Shown here piece after piece: positions 11,501 to 23,127 of a stretch of DNA of 64,000 bases. Numbering within the stretch: the stretch's first letter is position 1; each line of letters begins with the position of its first letter. A program made the translations under genes and the position numbers. Source of the DNA: Apostichopus japonicus (lineage: Eukaryota; Echinodermata; Holothuroidea; Aspidochirotida; Stichopodidae); assembly GCF_037975245.1 (NCBI RefSeq), contig NC_092564.1:16322984-16386983 (forward strand), written 5' to 3'. The notes below the pieces were generated by a model. The model was given only the letters and a program-made list of their open reading frames with translations, did not search any database and was not told where the DNA came from.

Positions 11501-14500
11501 TTATGGGGTTGGGGATCAAAACCAAACCAAATCGGCAGCTTGAAAAACTTCATGGACCTTCTTGCCTGTACATGGTTCAATGACTTACCGAACAATGTTT
11601 GAAGGCTGGAATCTTCTTCATCATCAAAGAGAGCACTAGCCACCCAGACGAGTCCAAAGATCAGAATGCTCAGCAGAAAGAGAACTAAGGTAGTCTCGAA
11701 AATTCGAGCTTTCAAACCCTGAGGGGGAGGGAGAGTAGAAAAATATAATAAAGTAAATGATGATACCAAACAAAATGTAATTAAAAACCTCTACTTTGGC
11801 AAATAGTCTCTGTCGGAACACCTTATGACTCGATTTAATTTATCAACTGTTGAGATTTAGTACTTAAGGGATGGTTCGGTTTCATACATAACCATTCCAG
11901 ACTTTTATACGGTTCTGTAGTACATTCTCCTGTATGCAAAGAGAAAGTTTAGTTGTATTACTGTGGGTCTGTTGTGTACTATAGCAATATAATACTGCAC
12001 TTAATGAATTTAAGTAATGAATAGGTGGTTACATGCAAATTGTACTAATAATGTTGGCATTTGACTTATTTCCTTACTTTAGACATTTTAGTTGTATTAC
12101 AGTGGGTCTGTTGTGTACTAAAGCAATATAATACTGCACATTAATAGGTGGTTACATGCAAATTGTACCTAATAATGTTGACCTTTGACTTATTTCCTAG
12201 AACCAGAGGTAAGAATCACATATCACTGGTTGTCATTCTTAGAATTTAAGGCAAATTAAAGAAATAAACTACTCTGATTGGTGGAAAGTGAACATGTGAT
12301 AGTGGGCACACTTCTTCAGCAACCTGTCCAGTCTTGTTCTACATAAAACAGACTTCTAAGAGCATGTTACCACTACACATACTTCAACAGAGAAGACTCT
12401 TATCACCAAAGAAATAAAAACTAAATCATCTATAAATCGATTTCTTGATCTGCTGAACCATCATCTCAGAATCAGAATTGAGCTGTATTGGACCAGAGAT
12501 GGAGGGCAGCAAAACAGGATCAACAAATCACAATTACACAGGCCACATGAACTACTAGGACTTAGCTGTTCATGACAGTCAGGTACTGCTTCATGATGCA
12601 AATGTACCATGAGTATATACCATAACAATGACTTGCTCTAAATGGTTACCTAGACGATGAGAGAACCAACCATCTCTCAGGTCCAGAAGGAGTTAATTAA
12701 CAGCGTAATGAGTAAGATTCCATTTTGTTCTATGATTGTGACTTAAAATTTCAAACTAAGTTTTCATTGGATGATTCATCCCATTCCCATGTAATCCATT
12801 TCTACCAAACACACCAACACAATACATGCAACACAACACAAAATACACGGTAACTTCATAATTGGTCATTTTACCTTTTTCCATCCGGCGAATCCTTCCG
12901 ACTCAGTAAACAGATAAGCAAAAGGCATCAGTACGAAAAAGGACAAATTAGAAAACAGGAAAATTTTGTTCCACAAACCTGCAGATGAGAAATACAAATT
13001 GCATCAATTTTACATATAAGGGTTCACGGTATTAAGTTAAAATGTCCTCCATATACCTGGAGAATTCAATATCTTCATTAAATTGAATAGCAAACAGAAG
13101 AAATTTGTGCGGGTATGAGCGGTAAACTGTTCTGTGCTGTAATTTGTATGTCTTTCAGTGCTATAATGGTTATGCTGGCTACCGCTGAGCTACATATGGA
13201 AACGAATTAATAACTCTACCGTAACTGACAAAGATTTTTATCATATAATTTTAGTTAATAAAGCTCTGAATTTATCTGTACCAGAGCAGCTGACACTGAC
13301 ATCTTAAGAAAATCTCACAAAGTTGATGAGTAAAATCATTTGTTTTTAAAGTGAATTTCGTTCATGGTATTAATACATGAATTTATACTGCACAGTGTAC
13401 AATAGCCTATAGGCTTTTACTGAGGGTTTTGTATCTTAAGATGAAATTTAGTAACTGTGTGAATGCTATATAAAGAAAATTAATTGCACTTTATGTTGAA
13501 TTCCTTAATCTGACATGGGGGCGTTATACTTTAGAATGATAAGGTAACCCCGAAGACACAAGACCTTAAGAATTTATAGTATAACATACCATTGAGACCG
13601 CAATTTAGGAACAATAGGTTTCCAGTGTTACAAGAGAAATTTTCAAAGATTTTCATACAATCTTTTGAGGAAACTTTGATGAACAGAACCTTGACTGAAT
13701 TACTTAGTGAAATAGAATAATACACCCGGCTTTCACCATTTTTTAACAATTTAAAATGTAAACCTGTAAAGAAAAGTTGTTTTTCTCTTTTCAAAAATTA
13801 TTATGTATGCTGAAACATATGGGGTGAAGACTGATGAAAGTTTCAAAGTTTTACCCTATATATTTATGAATTTGACACTGTTTGACACTTTTCCAGAAAA
13901 ATGGAACATTACTGGGCTTACCATGAATGAGGGAGCTATTCAACCATTTCATGTAGTAACTGTTTGGCGACAGTAGCAGTATCTCATTACTGACAATGGA
14001 CAACGGCAGAAGCAGGACGGCTCCTAGCGAGACAGTTAACGTGAAGGTGCATATCCACAGTGCTATCCGATACACCATGGCATCCTCTGCATCAGCTGAG
14101 AGAGAAAGAAAAGGACAAGATTCCATGAATGGGCTTATTAGAAGTTACTGTAGGTAAACTGCATACTGTACCTATAGAAAGTTACTGGGGGAAGAGACAC
14201 ACTAGAGAGGAGTCTGACCAATTATTGTCTTACACGCACACAACACATCTTCCCTCCCTCCCTCCCTCAATTGTCCCCACCCCTTCCTCCCATCATACAG
14301 AATTTTTGGGTACTAAAGAAAAATTTATCTTGGATGTTGCACCACAATAGTGGAAATGGCTAGGTTACTTAAAAGTACAACGCAAAATGGGGAACATGTA
14401 GATTTGTACATCATTTCTACGGCATTGAGTGAGTGAGCTTCTTAAGGATTGCAAGACAATGAACTGTCATGTACAGTAAATAAAATGGAAGACAATATTT

Positions 14501-17500
14501 AGCTATTCCAGAAAATTAATTTACAAATTTAATCCATTACAATCCTGAAAACAATTAATAATTCCAATCACAGCACAGAAGTAGGTGTATATATACTCAA
14601 CAGTGAAGTTGCCATCTGGTATCCCTTAAGAATTTACTGCTTAGCTATACGGTATCACAAAATGTCACAAGTAGCAAGAAAATCAACAATTTGGCTTCTA
14701 CTGTATAATAAATTGTTACCAGAATAGCCCTCTTTGAAGTCAACCTTTTAAGAAAGGTATTGCAATTGTTGTTTTTCTCCTTCATCCCACCATTTCCATC
14801 CTCCTCCCCCCCCCCCCCCTTTTCCTGTCAGTGTCTTACTAATTTTTGCCGAGTTCTGTTCAGCTGATTTCTAAATCCTATAGATACTTCAACAGCATAC
14901 TTCAGATATTATTAAACAATGGCTGCTTTAGAGGGATCCTAGAAATTATTGTTTTAAGCCAGATTTGGGCAATTTAGTTATTTATTCATTAAACAGATTC
15001 TACCCAATATTTAACCAACGCTGAAAACTTTCTTGAATTGGTTAAACATTACAAGATATTTTCAAAGTGCAGTCAACTTAGTGAAGTCAGTCAAGGGACT
15101 TTAGGCAGCTACAGTATACATGCACTAGTATGCTCTGTACTACAGTGCCAAAAGATCAAACAACACAAATTCCAATAAAGACCTATGGACGACATATAAA
15201 ACGATCACCACATGTGTATATTATATTTTCTACTAATTAAATTAGAAAGACATTTGAAACAGGGAGAAACATGTATACCATTCTGACAATTCACACACGG
15301 CGGCATTGTTGAATTTAAGTTCCTGGCATGACGTGTGCAGTACTGTATGATTCACAGGTTTTGGAGTTTGGTACAATGTAAAATACAACTTCAAATAAAT
15401 GATGTTACTTTTCTTGAAGTATATGTAATCCCTTGAGAGGAAAGACAACTCAATTTATAGCCACATTTTGCAAGGACTAATGTATATTATTAATTCTCCA
15501 AACTTTAAAAGCTGTTCAAGTTTGCTCTCAAGGTTTCCTCTCAAAAGTCTGATTGTTAAAACTACTGCATGTAGCTGTAGAAACCTAAATACAGCATGAC
15601 AGTGAATTGCAGGGCCCCTATTACCATCAGGTGTAGGCTAGAATACAAGATGTGCATGTATATTAATACATTGATAACAGATTAAAGCTAAGGTCTGTAA
15701 ACTGAGGGATATGACCCAAAAGTAGGTTCGCAAAAAACTTTTGCAGATGACAGCCATCCCTACAACTCTCTCCCTATCCCCTTTTCCCCACCCCTCTTCA
15801 TCACAATTTCTGTCCTTCCACAACACTCATTTGTTATTTCCTTCCTAATCCCCCCCCCTCCCCAGTCCCCTTTGCTCAGCATTCACCTACTTACTAATTT
15901 ATCCACATTTTCACACCCTTCTGCAGAGTTTATCTCCTTAATCCTTTCATCTCCAAACCAGTTTCATCTCCTTTGTTCAGTTTACTCTAATCATATTCAT
16001 TTGTTCATTGGTCCAATTAAGTTGTCTGTCTGCTTTTGGGGCATCTGCTAGGATTGAAACAGTCAGTCCCTCAGATAACTTTTACACATTTAACTACACA
16101 GGCTTTTTTGCAAAAGATAAGCAGTTTGCTAACAGTTTTCTTTATTTCTCTCTACAATTTTAGATTTATCTGTTATAAACTTCATTACAGTACAAAAAGG
16201 TAAAGGTACTCTGGAATATTAAAGAGAAGACTCATAACACATTGCCAAATGTCCTCTCTTCCCCTACCCCCCCCCCCCTCCACAATATAGTCCCAAACAA
16301 CCATATACATTTCACTGAAAATAATATTGGTTGAACTGAGATGAACATGTTTACAGACCTATATAACAGTAGTTCCTTAGTCTGACTTTCCCATTCTGTA
16401 CCCTGCTCTGACTCACAACCATTTTTGTTTCAAATATATATATAAATGTTTCCACAGGAAAATATTCAATCTGTTTTTCAACAAACCTGACAGGTTTTTT
16501 ATTGCATTATAAGTTGTACCTCGTCAACGAGACACATACCAGGTGTATAATCAGGAACATGCTGAGTGCTATAGTGTTCCTGGGAAAATCCAGCTAGCAA
16601 CACCCCATGGTGACTCGTTTACGTAAAAGCTTACATTACAGGCCACACCCACATCTACAAGTCTAGGAGAGATCACCAGTGCTGCAAACAACAAACCAGG
16701 CTCAAAAAAAAAAAGAAGAACATCCGTCTTTGAGCAACCTTGCTTTTAAGCAAACTAACTTTATTTACTATACAAACCTAACAAGCTGATAACAACAACT
16801 GTATGTGCAATCTTCGCATGACTTAACAAAAACAATCAATTTTATCGCTTCTGATAACATTGCTAACTTAATACATACAAGTATGCACAGTGGTTAAATA
16901 ATGAGTGAACATGCTTGCCATGATGTGTGATTTACTAGTCAGGTTGTTATCACATACGTTATGCTACATTTTTCCAGAGTTCAGAGGTTTTTTCCTTCAT
17001 ATTAATGATACAGATTACCCAAAAAATGCAAAACAACACGTCACCAAATGATATCTCATTCATTGCAGGTTGAGTGAAAATGAAATTTGAAAATAACGTG
17101 AAATCCTATCCCACCCCACCCCCACCCATCTCCCCCACCCACCTCCCACCCCAAATAATAAAAAAGAAGAAAAAAACAAAAAAAACACTGTACAGATGCC
17201 TATTTGTCAAATGCCTGTGTTGAATTAAGACTGCAAAACACTCCAAACCTGAAGACTTTTGGAATTTCAAAATTCCTTGCCCTGTATTCTGTTGATCCAT
17301 GCAATCTTTTAGCAGAAAGTTCACTTATTCACAGATAAGGAGTAAATACTGTGAGCCTCTGTATCAATCGTATTGATTACTTACAGTACTGGCTTTTAGT
17401 ACAGGTTAATTCTCTTCATTTAGTTAATGATACTTCAAGGGCATGTCTTCTATAAACACTCTGTTGTAAGTCACAATACTCGTGAAGCATCATTTACATT

Positions 17501-18458
17501 TATAACATATGGTTTAATAATATAGGTTCATTCATTTCAGTAATTGTGCATGAAACGTGAAGTGTGTTTTGCATTTTTCGGTTTATGAAACACCTATGGA
17601 CTTAAAAACTGATACTTTGTTTTTGGACAACCAAATAAATATGCTGTTCGGACAACCAAACAGCAACAACTAGAAAAAAATCCTTAAAACTTTACCCTGA
17701 TAGTGGAATACGGAGACTAAACTACAGTTTAAACTTATAATTTAATACTTATGACATCACTGGTTGTCCAAAGGAATGCCTGCAAAGAGTTTTTAATAGC
17801 AGTAAACCCTGTGGTATTGATATAACGTGTGATTCTGTTGAGGTAGCTGCAGTTTGCAAATTATCCAATAAGGAACTGAAGATTCAATGTACCAGTGAAA
17901 TAATATATCTGTAGTGTAGATTGCTCATTGCAATGGAAGTTGTGAGTCAGTGTTTGAAAATATCAGAGATAACGATGTATTACTGTATACTGATACTGTT
18001 ATAGGCCTAACAAGTTACACGTTGTGTGTATAACTGGTTAACTAGATTAATTGTTATTGTTTTATGAGTGTAATGCCTGCCCAGAAATGACAGAGAGGGG
18101 TTGTAAGGCAGACGTACCAAGATTTAAATGTCGCAGTGTCTAAATCGATTACATTACTAATATGTGTTGAGTCAGATCAAGTCCAGTGGTACTCCCAGAT
18201 CTATCCTTGTTATTGTTGTTGCTCAGTTCAGTGTAGAAACTAGCCTAAATGGGTCACAGAGAGTACAGTCAGTCTGGTACACAATTATGTGTGTTGTATT
18301 TTTATGTTTCGTTTCCGTTTTATTATCTTCCAGGAAAACCACCTGAAGGTTGCTGAGCCTATCCGTTTTTTCTTGTAGGAGACAAAGAATAAACAATCTG
18401 GCCACCAAAACAAGCGTTGGTAGAAATAAGCATTCTTTCTTGCCTGTGTATCATCACG

Positions 18459-18504
<46 letters not shown>

Positions 18505-21500
18505 AGAAAATCCATGTATACTCCAAAAGAAAATATTATTAGAAAAGAGCAGAGAAATAAAATATTTTCAAAACAATACTCCTTATTTGTCAATTATGAG
18601 TCATATCTTATTTCTCTGTGTTTTCTAAAATAAATAAATATATATATATATATGTAAATAAATAAATCAGCAGTTCTTCTAATGGTAAAATTAGGGGTGA
18701 TACACATACATACATACATAGCACTACTAACAAACCAAACCCATTTACAAAGCATTTCCATTTAATTCCCTTTTCTGCACTGGGCCTAAGTACAGTAGTA
18801 CTGCATAGACATGCAGAACAATTGCAGCCTTTATAGCCATATATGCTCAGAAATGTTATTATCAATTGAAAAAGACATCCTGAAATGAGGTCTCCATGAG
18901 ATACAATTAGTTTTTTATTTTTATGAAGATTTTTATGAAGTTGAAAATGTTGTAAGCCTTCTGAATGGTAGATTCGGAATTTCGGACGAAAGGGAAAGTG
19001 AACTTTGACCTGGAAGCGGGTCAACAGGTAAAGAGGGAGGGAAAATCGCTAAAATGTTACCATGTTTTTGTGGAACAGGTAGATTGGATCACATAGAGAT
19101 TGCATGGATAACAAATGTAAGAGAGTACTGAAGTCATAATAATAATTAGTCTAAGTATAGCACAGAATCCAACCTGAATGGATTGCTCAATGTGCTTTAC
19201 GAGTGCCAATTTAATGTGATGTATCAGTTCCATATATTTAGTTCCAGACGTATCAGGTTGGTAGGTGACAATTATTAATAAAAGATTAAAAAATATATAG
19301 TAAAGTACTTACAGGAATAATAATCCTCCTTGTCAGCATGCCTCTTGTAATATGAGAGTCCCACATAGCACAGGATGTATAAAGATGCAAAGAAAAATAA
19401 AACAATCTGAAGAGAAAAGTAAAAAGAATCGTCATTTGAAACATGAAATATAAAAGCTGTTTTGTGCCTTTTCCCATAAATGGCTTTGGTTTCAAAATAA
19501 AATCGAAAAGTGAATTGTAAATATAATTATTAAAGAAAATGGTCCAACTATAGAATGCAGGGCCACTTAAGAGATGTATCCTAGCAGCTGGATGCACAGA
19601 TGCCCAGTCCAGTCTTTTCCCTACTCCTCATCTGACCAGCGGAGTGTATAGCAGAGTGGTTAACGCCGGCGTCTCCCAGTCATGAGATCCCCGGTTCGAT
19701 TCCCCGCCGACAGCAATGTGTGTCGTCTGGCAAGGGTGTTGTTCAATATCAACTTCCCGACATGGACGTTAAATGGATGTGTGCCGAGAGATTGGCTTCG
19801 GTCAGCTTGCGAGTCTAAAAGCCTCCATGGCTTCTTTCGCAAGTTCCTGCTTGCGGGAAGATCACATATACATACATACATACATCAGCGCAGCCACTTC
19901 AGAATATTAGTTAAAAAACTCCAATAGAACAACGTTGGGCTGGTCTCAAATTTAAGTCTTGGACTATGATTTCTCCACTCCAACTCCCAGTTTCCAAGAA
20001 CTTCAGAATTTATCAGTCTCAGACTTTTTTTTCAGTACATAAGAATTGAAAAGAAAAAAAAACAGCAGTGTATTGCTGTTCTCAAACTAATAGCCTTGCA
20101 CTAAGATTTCAGTGCATCCACTCTGAACAGGATACTCGTCTCTCTCAATATTAGGGTTATTTGGAAAATGATGACAAGGATAGTCTAGGAGAAAAGTAAG
20201 ATTACATCTGTCAGTATTGACTGGGCATACATGCATCCAGATCCACAGTATGCTAGTGTACGTCTCCAAAGTGGCACTGTATTCAATACAGTTTCTCCAA
20301 GAAAATATCTCTTGAAACATATGTTCAAAGTTTCAATCAAACCAACAGTTTCAGGCAGCTTTAAATAAATATCACTTTCAGATCATGTTTACCAGAGCAT
20401 GATTATATTTCCTCTCACCGAAACTATAAAAGTGGAACAGTGTATGTGAAAGCGAATGTGTCTTTCATCCAGTGTGTCTTCAATCAAACAACAGGGCAGA
20501 CTTGTATGCTAGTGAGAGCTAACACAAGATCACCTAGCTTGTACACATTCTTTATGCTGAGTCTAAAGGCTAAGCAGCCTACAGTATGTCTGTCTGTTAT
20601 TCTACATTTTTACAGTAAATTATACTTTATATCTGTCTTTATACTAGTAGTTTAAATCAATCAAAATTGCTAAGTGTAGTGCTCAAACATTCCTTGTTCA
20701 CATTAACTACGGAATCCAAAAGTACAGTAAAACTAGTGTTAATGTATGAAATTTTAGTCTTGTGATTAACTCAAGACAGGATCATATATGTACAATGATT
20801 TTGTGTGGTCCACAACTATGCGTACTGTGTACGTAGCTGGAATCAAGTCCCTTCTGTCACCACTCCAGTTGGATTGTTATTTAAGTAAAACTCCTTTCCT
20901 TGTGACAGGGAAATTAAGACAATGGGTCAGCAATACTTGTAACAGTCCTACTGTATGGGCCTTAGCCTCAATACAGGATAAAATTGTCTCCAGGTTCAAG
21001 TGGTTCAATGCTCATATTTTAAAACAACTGCTGAGTCAGTTCTACACATGTTCACAATGAAGACAAAAACACAAAGAAATATATCATGAATCACTTATAT
21101 TCCTCCTTACTTATATTCGATCCTCCCAATTTTGGGAAAAGGTAATGCATAAGGTGTATACAAAAGCTACATAAAACTTGACCACATTTTTTTGCAATTA
21201 CTTCCAAAACAGTTTACTGTGATAATGTAACAAGACTCAACACAGGAGGTCTGAATCTAGGTCCTTAAATACAATGGACCCCTTTCAAATTTCATATCAT
21301 TCTGTAAGTAACTAACTTTTCTAAACTAGGTGTCAATATGTAGATTTCTTGAAAACAAGAGCTTACTGGAACACAAAATGTCCATGGTTCATTCCCACGA
21401 TCCACATCAGTGGCCAAAAGGGTAACAAAATGAGTCTCATAATAATTCAATTATATAGAAACCTCATATGAATGGACATCTCCAAAACTCTCTATAAATA

Positions 21501-22466
21501 AAACACTTCTTCCAAGGTGCTTGGACAAAAAATATGTATGCATGATGGTTTCAGTCAGTTTTAAACTAATCCAGATATACTCTGATTACAATCATTGTAT
21601 TTGATGGTATTTTAAACTTGTTGTCTTGAGTTGTCGTGAAATGGGCCTGTTGACGCTAATTAGTATGACCGGTCTTAGCCTAGGTATAGTCAGTATTGCG
21701 AAGTTCGGCATACTGCGAAAGTTCGGACACCCTAAGAAATACACGATTTCACCATGAAAATCTACAGGAAGAGTCAAATTTCACCAAAAAGTACGAAGCT
21801 ACAGTTATTTTCTCTCCTAAATGACCCGTGTGCAAGAAATTACTTACATATTTGTCAATAAAATGACAACGATCTATGAAGTCTGTTATAATTACTGAAA
21901 GAGCAACTGTGCCACCAATTTTATCACCAGCGCCACACTGTGGGTTGCGTGTCCGAACTTCGCAATACTCTAGCAAGAAATACCAGTTCCACAATCACGA
22001 AGAATCTTCTTGGAAAACAACGTGAAAACAGTTTGCAGGAAAGAAAGTTTGGCCGTGTATCGTACTATAACAAAATTCTCCCACCATATGAAGTATATTT
22101 TCATATGATTTATACCAGAAGATTTAGTTTTGGGGTGTTTTAAGTCTTAAGTGTCCGAACTTCGAAGTCACCATGCTACTGTACGTACTTTGTGAGCTGT
22201 CAATGGAAGTAATAATAGTAAATACTTCACACTCATAAACTTCCTTGGCCGGTGTTGGACGAAAAACGTCTTATATACAGTTATAGTCTTACTCTTACTT
22301 TAGCCTAGTAACCGCCTAGCGTTTATCTTACCTATGGCCTAGGCCTAATGCCACTTCCCTAACACTAATCTAACATAGTGTAATCGTAATGCCTTGTTAC
22401 ACTTACAAAATATTCCCGGACTGTGTCATGAAATTCTTGTTCTCTTGCGTCCCACTGTTGTTCCAT
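5328..22466 (-). CDS. LMBR1: LMBR1/LMBR1L-family multipass membrane protein, 11 coding exons
   Basis: Joined exons, in transcript order: 22466-22407, 19406-19313, 14095-13922, 12978-12875, 11718-11589, 11153-11085, 9633-9496, 8416-8172, 7656-7583, 6416-6259 and 5599-5328. They total 1518 nt (505 residues plus TAG), and every intron is GT-AG with matching phase. The product aligns along its whole length with vertebrate LMBR1 and LMBR1L (about 490 residues). Shared landmarks are an AREQ-containing N-terminus, SLGAVLLLPLSIVSNEIL, SEGFAG, WVASAL, a cytoplasmic coiled segment, SSALPVLSRTLG and FDLLGEFGRF. The family has about nine membrane spans. LMBR1L is the lipocalin-1 receptor and also acts in Wnt signalling, while LMBR1 is best known for hosting the ZRS limb enhancer of SHH. 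A single gene here probably predates the vertebrate LMBR1/LMBR1L split, so either name could apply. The start ATG has a GGTGATGG context and sits where the family start lies. Confidence 0.95.
6259..6416 (-). CDS. LMBR1: LMBR1-like coding exon 10
   Basis: Encodes residues 363-415. Contains ASVVGFYGAPFF, DTPMTKII and SSALPVLSRTLG, all hallmark LMBR1 motifs. Acceptor ACCAG, donor GTAAGT. Confidence 0.95.
6894..7277. repeat. 45-bp minisatellite of tRNA B-box-like units
   Basis: Eight full 45-bp units at exact 45-bp spacing and a partial ninth, in intron 9 of the LMBR1-like gene. On the minus strand each unit carries GGTTCGACTCC, a perfect Pol III B box (GGTTCGANTCC); six of eight units keep it intact. 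Because 45 is a multiple of 3, the plus strand reads as an open repeat peptide for five units, but this is not a gene. The unit probably arose by tandem amplification of a SINE or tRNA fragment. Confidence 0.95.
7583..7656 (-). CDS. LMBR1: LMBR1-like coding exon 9
   Basis: Encodes residues 339-362 plus two bases. LSMFGPFGAIVEVTLI aligns with the family's LSTFGFVGAALEIILI. The donor GTATCC is weak but is the only one that keeps phase with exon 10. Confidence 0.88.
8172..8416 (-). CDS. LMBR1: LMBR1-like coding exon 8
   Basis: Encodes residues 257-338, the longest internal exon. A charged helical stretch (MEELEETQKDLKKYERKL) leads to the conserved SWQRNLFYPLLW entry into a long span and then to LPVSIK. 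Acceptor CGACAG, donor GTAAGA. Confidence 0.95.
9018..9215 (+). repeat. Dispersed repeat, copy 1
   Basis: Alignable with 48956-49140. Shared words include ATGTTTTGCA, TGTACTTGGGG/TATACTTGGGG, TTGCATCC(T/C)TGGCTAAAA and AGAATCCTGC. No terminal structure is evident, so the class is unknown. Confidence 0.75.
9496..9633 (-). CDS. LMBR1: LMBR1-like coding exon 7
   Basis: Encodes residues 211-256. STPLGFTRMFTVIGNFVVKP matches the family's CTPVGLSRMFTVMG region. The cytoplasmic helix that follows carries EEEVLKRK. Acceptor AACAG, donor GTAGTG. Confidence 0.93.
11085..11153 (-). CDS. LMBR1: LMBR1-like coding exon 6
   Basis: A 69-nt exon for residues 188-210. WSSSLPLLYSCMSILGVF aligns with the family's LYSC-containing membrane span. 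It was found by phase continuity and homology between exons 5 and 7. Acceptor CTGTAG, donor GTAAGT. Confidence 0.9.
   Translation of the reverse strand: MFGLLLYHCCTLACPFLESSYF
11589..11718 (-). CDS. LMBR1: LMBR1-like coding exon 5
   Basis: Encodes residues 145-187. Begins GLKARIFETT and continues with the span LVLFLLSILIFGLVWVASAL and an acidic DDEEDSS segment. Donor GTAAGT. Confidence 0.94.
11951..12198. repeat. Two-copy tandem duplication, about 139 bp period
   Basis: The segment beginning GTTGTATTAC at 11952 recurs at 12091. GTGGGTCTGTTGTGTACTA, CAATATAATACTGCAC and GGTGGTTACATGCAAATTGT are shared. Small indels separate the copies. It lies in intron 4 of the LMBR1-like gene. Confidence 0.95.
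12875..12978 (-). CDS. LMBR1: LMBR1-like coding exon 4
   Basis: Encodes residues 110-144. Includes GLWN, the hydrophobic span FSNLSFFVLMPFAYLF and the family signature TESEGFAG followed by two lysines. Acceptor CTGCAG, donor GTAAAA. Confidence 0.94.
13922..14095 (-). CDS. LMBR1: LMBR1-like coding exon 3
   Basis: Encodes residues 52-109. It contains span 2 (ICTFTLTVSLGAVLLLPLSI) and the conserved SNEIL and WLNSSLIHG motifs. Polypyrimidine acceptor CTCTCTCAG, donor GTAAGC. Confidence 0.95.
14096..19312 (-). other. Large intron 2 of the LMBR1-like gene
   Basis: No coding segment is recognisable over 5.2 kb. It contains C runs (about 14805, 15850, 16268), AT microsatellites near 18461 and 18636, and fragments carrying GGACAACCAAA near 17620 and 17650 that also occur in the RPL23 introns. 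The longest minus frame (138 codons, 18608-19024) has no known family features and sits beside an AT microsatellite. Confidence 0.7.
18461..18499. repeat. (TA)n microsatellite
   Basis: Alternating TA run of about 39 bp. A shorter one follows near 18636-18656. Confidence 0.95.
19313..19406 (-). CDS. LMBR1: LMBR1-like coding exon 2
   Basis: Encodes residues 21-51 plus one base. The first membrane span (IVLFFFASLYILCYVGL) is followed by a charged YYKRHADKED loop like the family's RYKRKSDEQED. Acceptor TTCAG and donor GTAAGT. Confidence 0.93.
19641..19885 (+). mobile_element. tRNA-derived SINE, family A, copy 1
   Basis: The head contains an A-box-like TAGCAGAGTGGTTAACGCC and a perfect B box GGTTCGATTCC at 19693-19703. 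The body has GACGTTAAAT, GGCTTCGGTCAGCTTGCG and AAGTTCCTGCTTGCGGGA, and the tail is (TACA)n. The same order of blocks occurs at 30975-31215 and, inverted, at 37853-38079. It lies in intron 1 of the LMBR1-like gene. Confidence 0.9.
21691..22181. mobile_element. Short TIR element with GAAGTTCGGACAC ends (probable MITE)
   Basis: The left end begins CAGTATTGCGAAGTTCGG and carries a second copy, AAAGTTCGGACACCCTAAG. The right end is its inverse: CTTAAGTGTCCGAACTTCG, then CTACTG. A further GTGTCCGAACTTCGCAATAC lies inside at about 21950. No transposase frame is present. The superfamily is unclear because I could not define a clean target duplication. It sits in intron 1 of the LMBR1-like gene. Confidence 0.6.
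22407..22466 (-). CDS. LMBR1: LMBR1-like coding exon 1
   Basis: Encodes residues 1-20, beginning MEQQWDAREQEF, the extracellular N-terminus conserved in LMBR1 and LMBR1L. It ends in phase 0 at a strong GTAAGT donor. Confidence 0.9.
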
Positions 22467-23037
22467 CACCTTATATCTTCGACTTTGTAAATGACGAAAA
22501 TTTTATCAAAGCAAAACGATTCCATACTTAGCTTTAATATGACGAAAAATGCATATCGTAATGGATTCGGACAGTTAAGTAGTCCGTTACACATGTATTG
22601 TTATTGTGTGGTGGTACTAACGTTCTAACAATGTGCGTATGTAAGAATTGCTTAGTTCTGTATGTACAATAGTGAAGCCTCTTGAATTGTGCAACAAGAT
22701 CGCAAGTAACGGTAAACAATTCTGTCATGTGACTTTAGAATCCATTGTTCGCCTAATGTTACCATGATTGTAAAGGGCGACCCCTTGTTAATATCCAACC
22801 AACCGTCGAGATTATCCTCCCTGCAGTCGAAATCTGGCAAACATATACTCAAAAAGTGGGGGGAAAGGAGAGATCAGAGAAACCTTGAGGAAGATTGGTT
22901 TGAATTCCATCCATTGAAAGAGAAATATTGTAGACACGGCTTAAGAAAACAAAAAAACTATACTAGGAGGGTATACATACTTCGTGGAGCAGTGGCACAT
23001 TATGTGACCTCGATTTGAAGGACAAACCATAATTATA

Positions 23038-23127
23038 GGTTACCAGAAGACTTTTCCGTCTTTGAATATTTTTCTAAAAAAAGGTTACCAGAAGACTTTT
23101 CCGTCTTTGAATATTTTTCTAAAAAAA
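23038..23127. repeat. Exact 45-bp tandem duplication
   Basis: The segment starting GGTTACCAGAAGACTTTTCC occurs twice in a row with identical sequence, so the duplication is recent or an assembly effect. It lies between the LMBR1-like gene and the NCBP2-AS2 homologue. Confidence 0.95.

Noticed and set aside
18608-19024. 138-codon minus frame
   Set aside because: It sits inside a large intron beside an AT microsatellite and has no recognisable domain. Upstream and downstream exons already join in phase without it.
19641-19720. Functional tRNA gene
   Set aside because: The tRNA-like head continues into a SINE body shared by two other copies and the acceptor stem is not closed.
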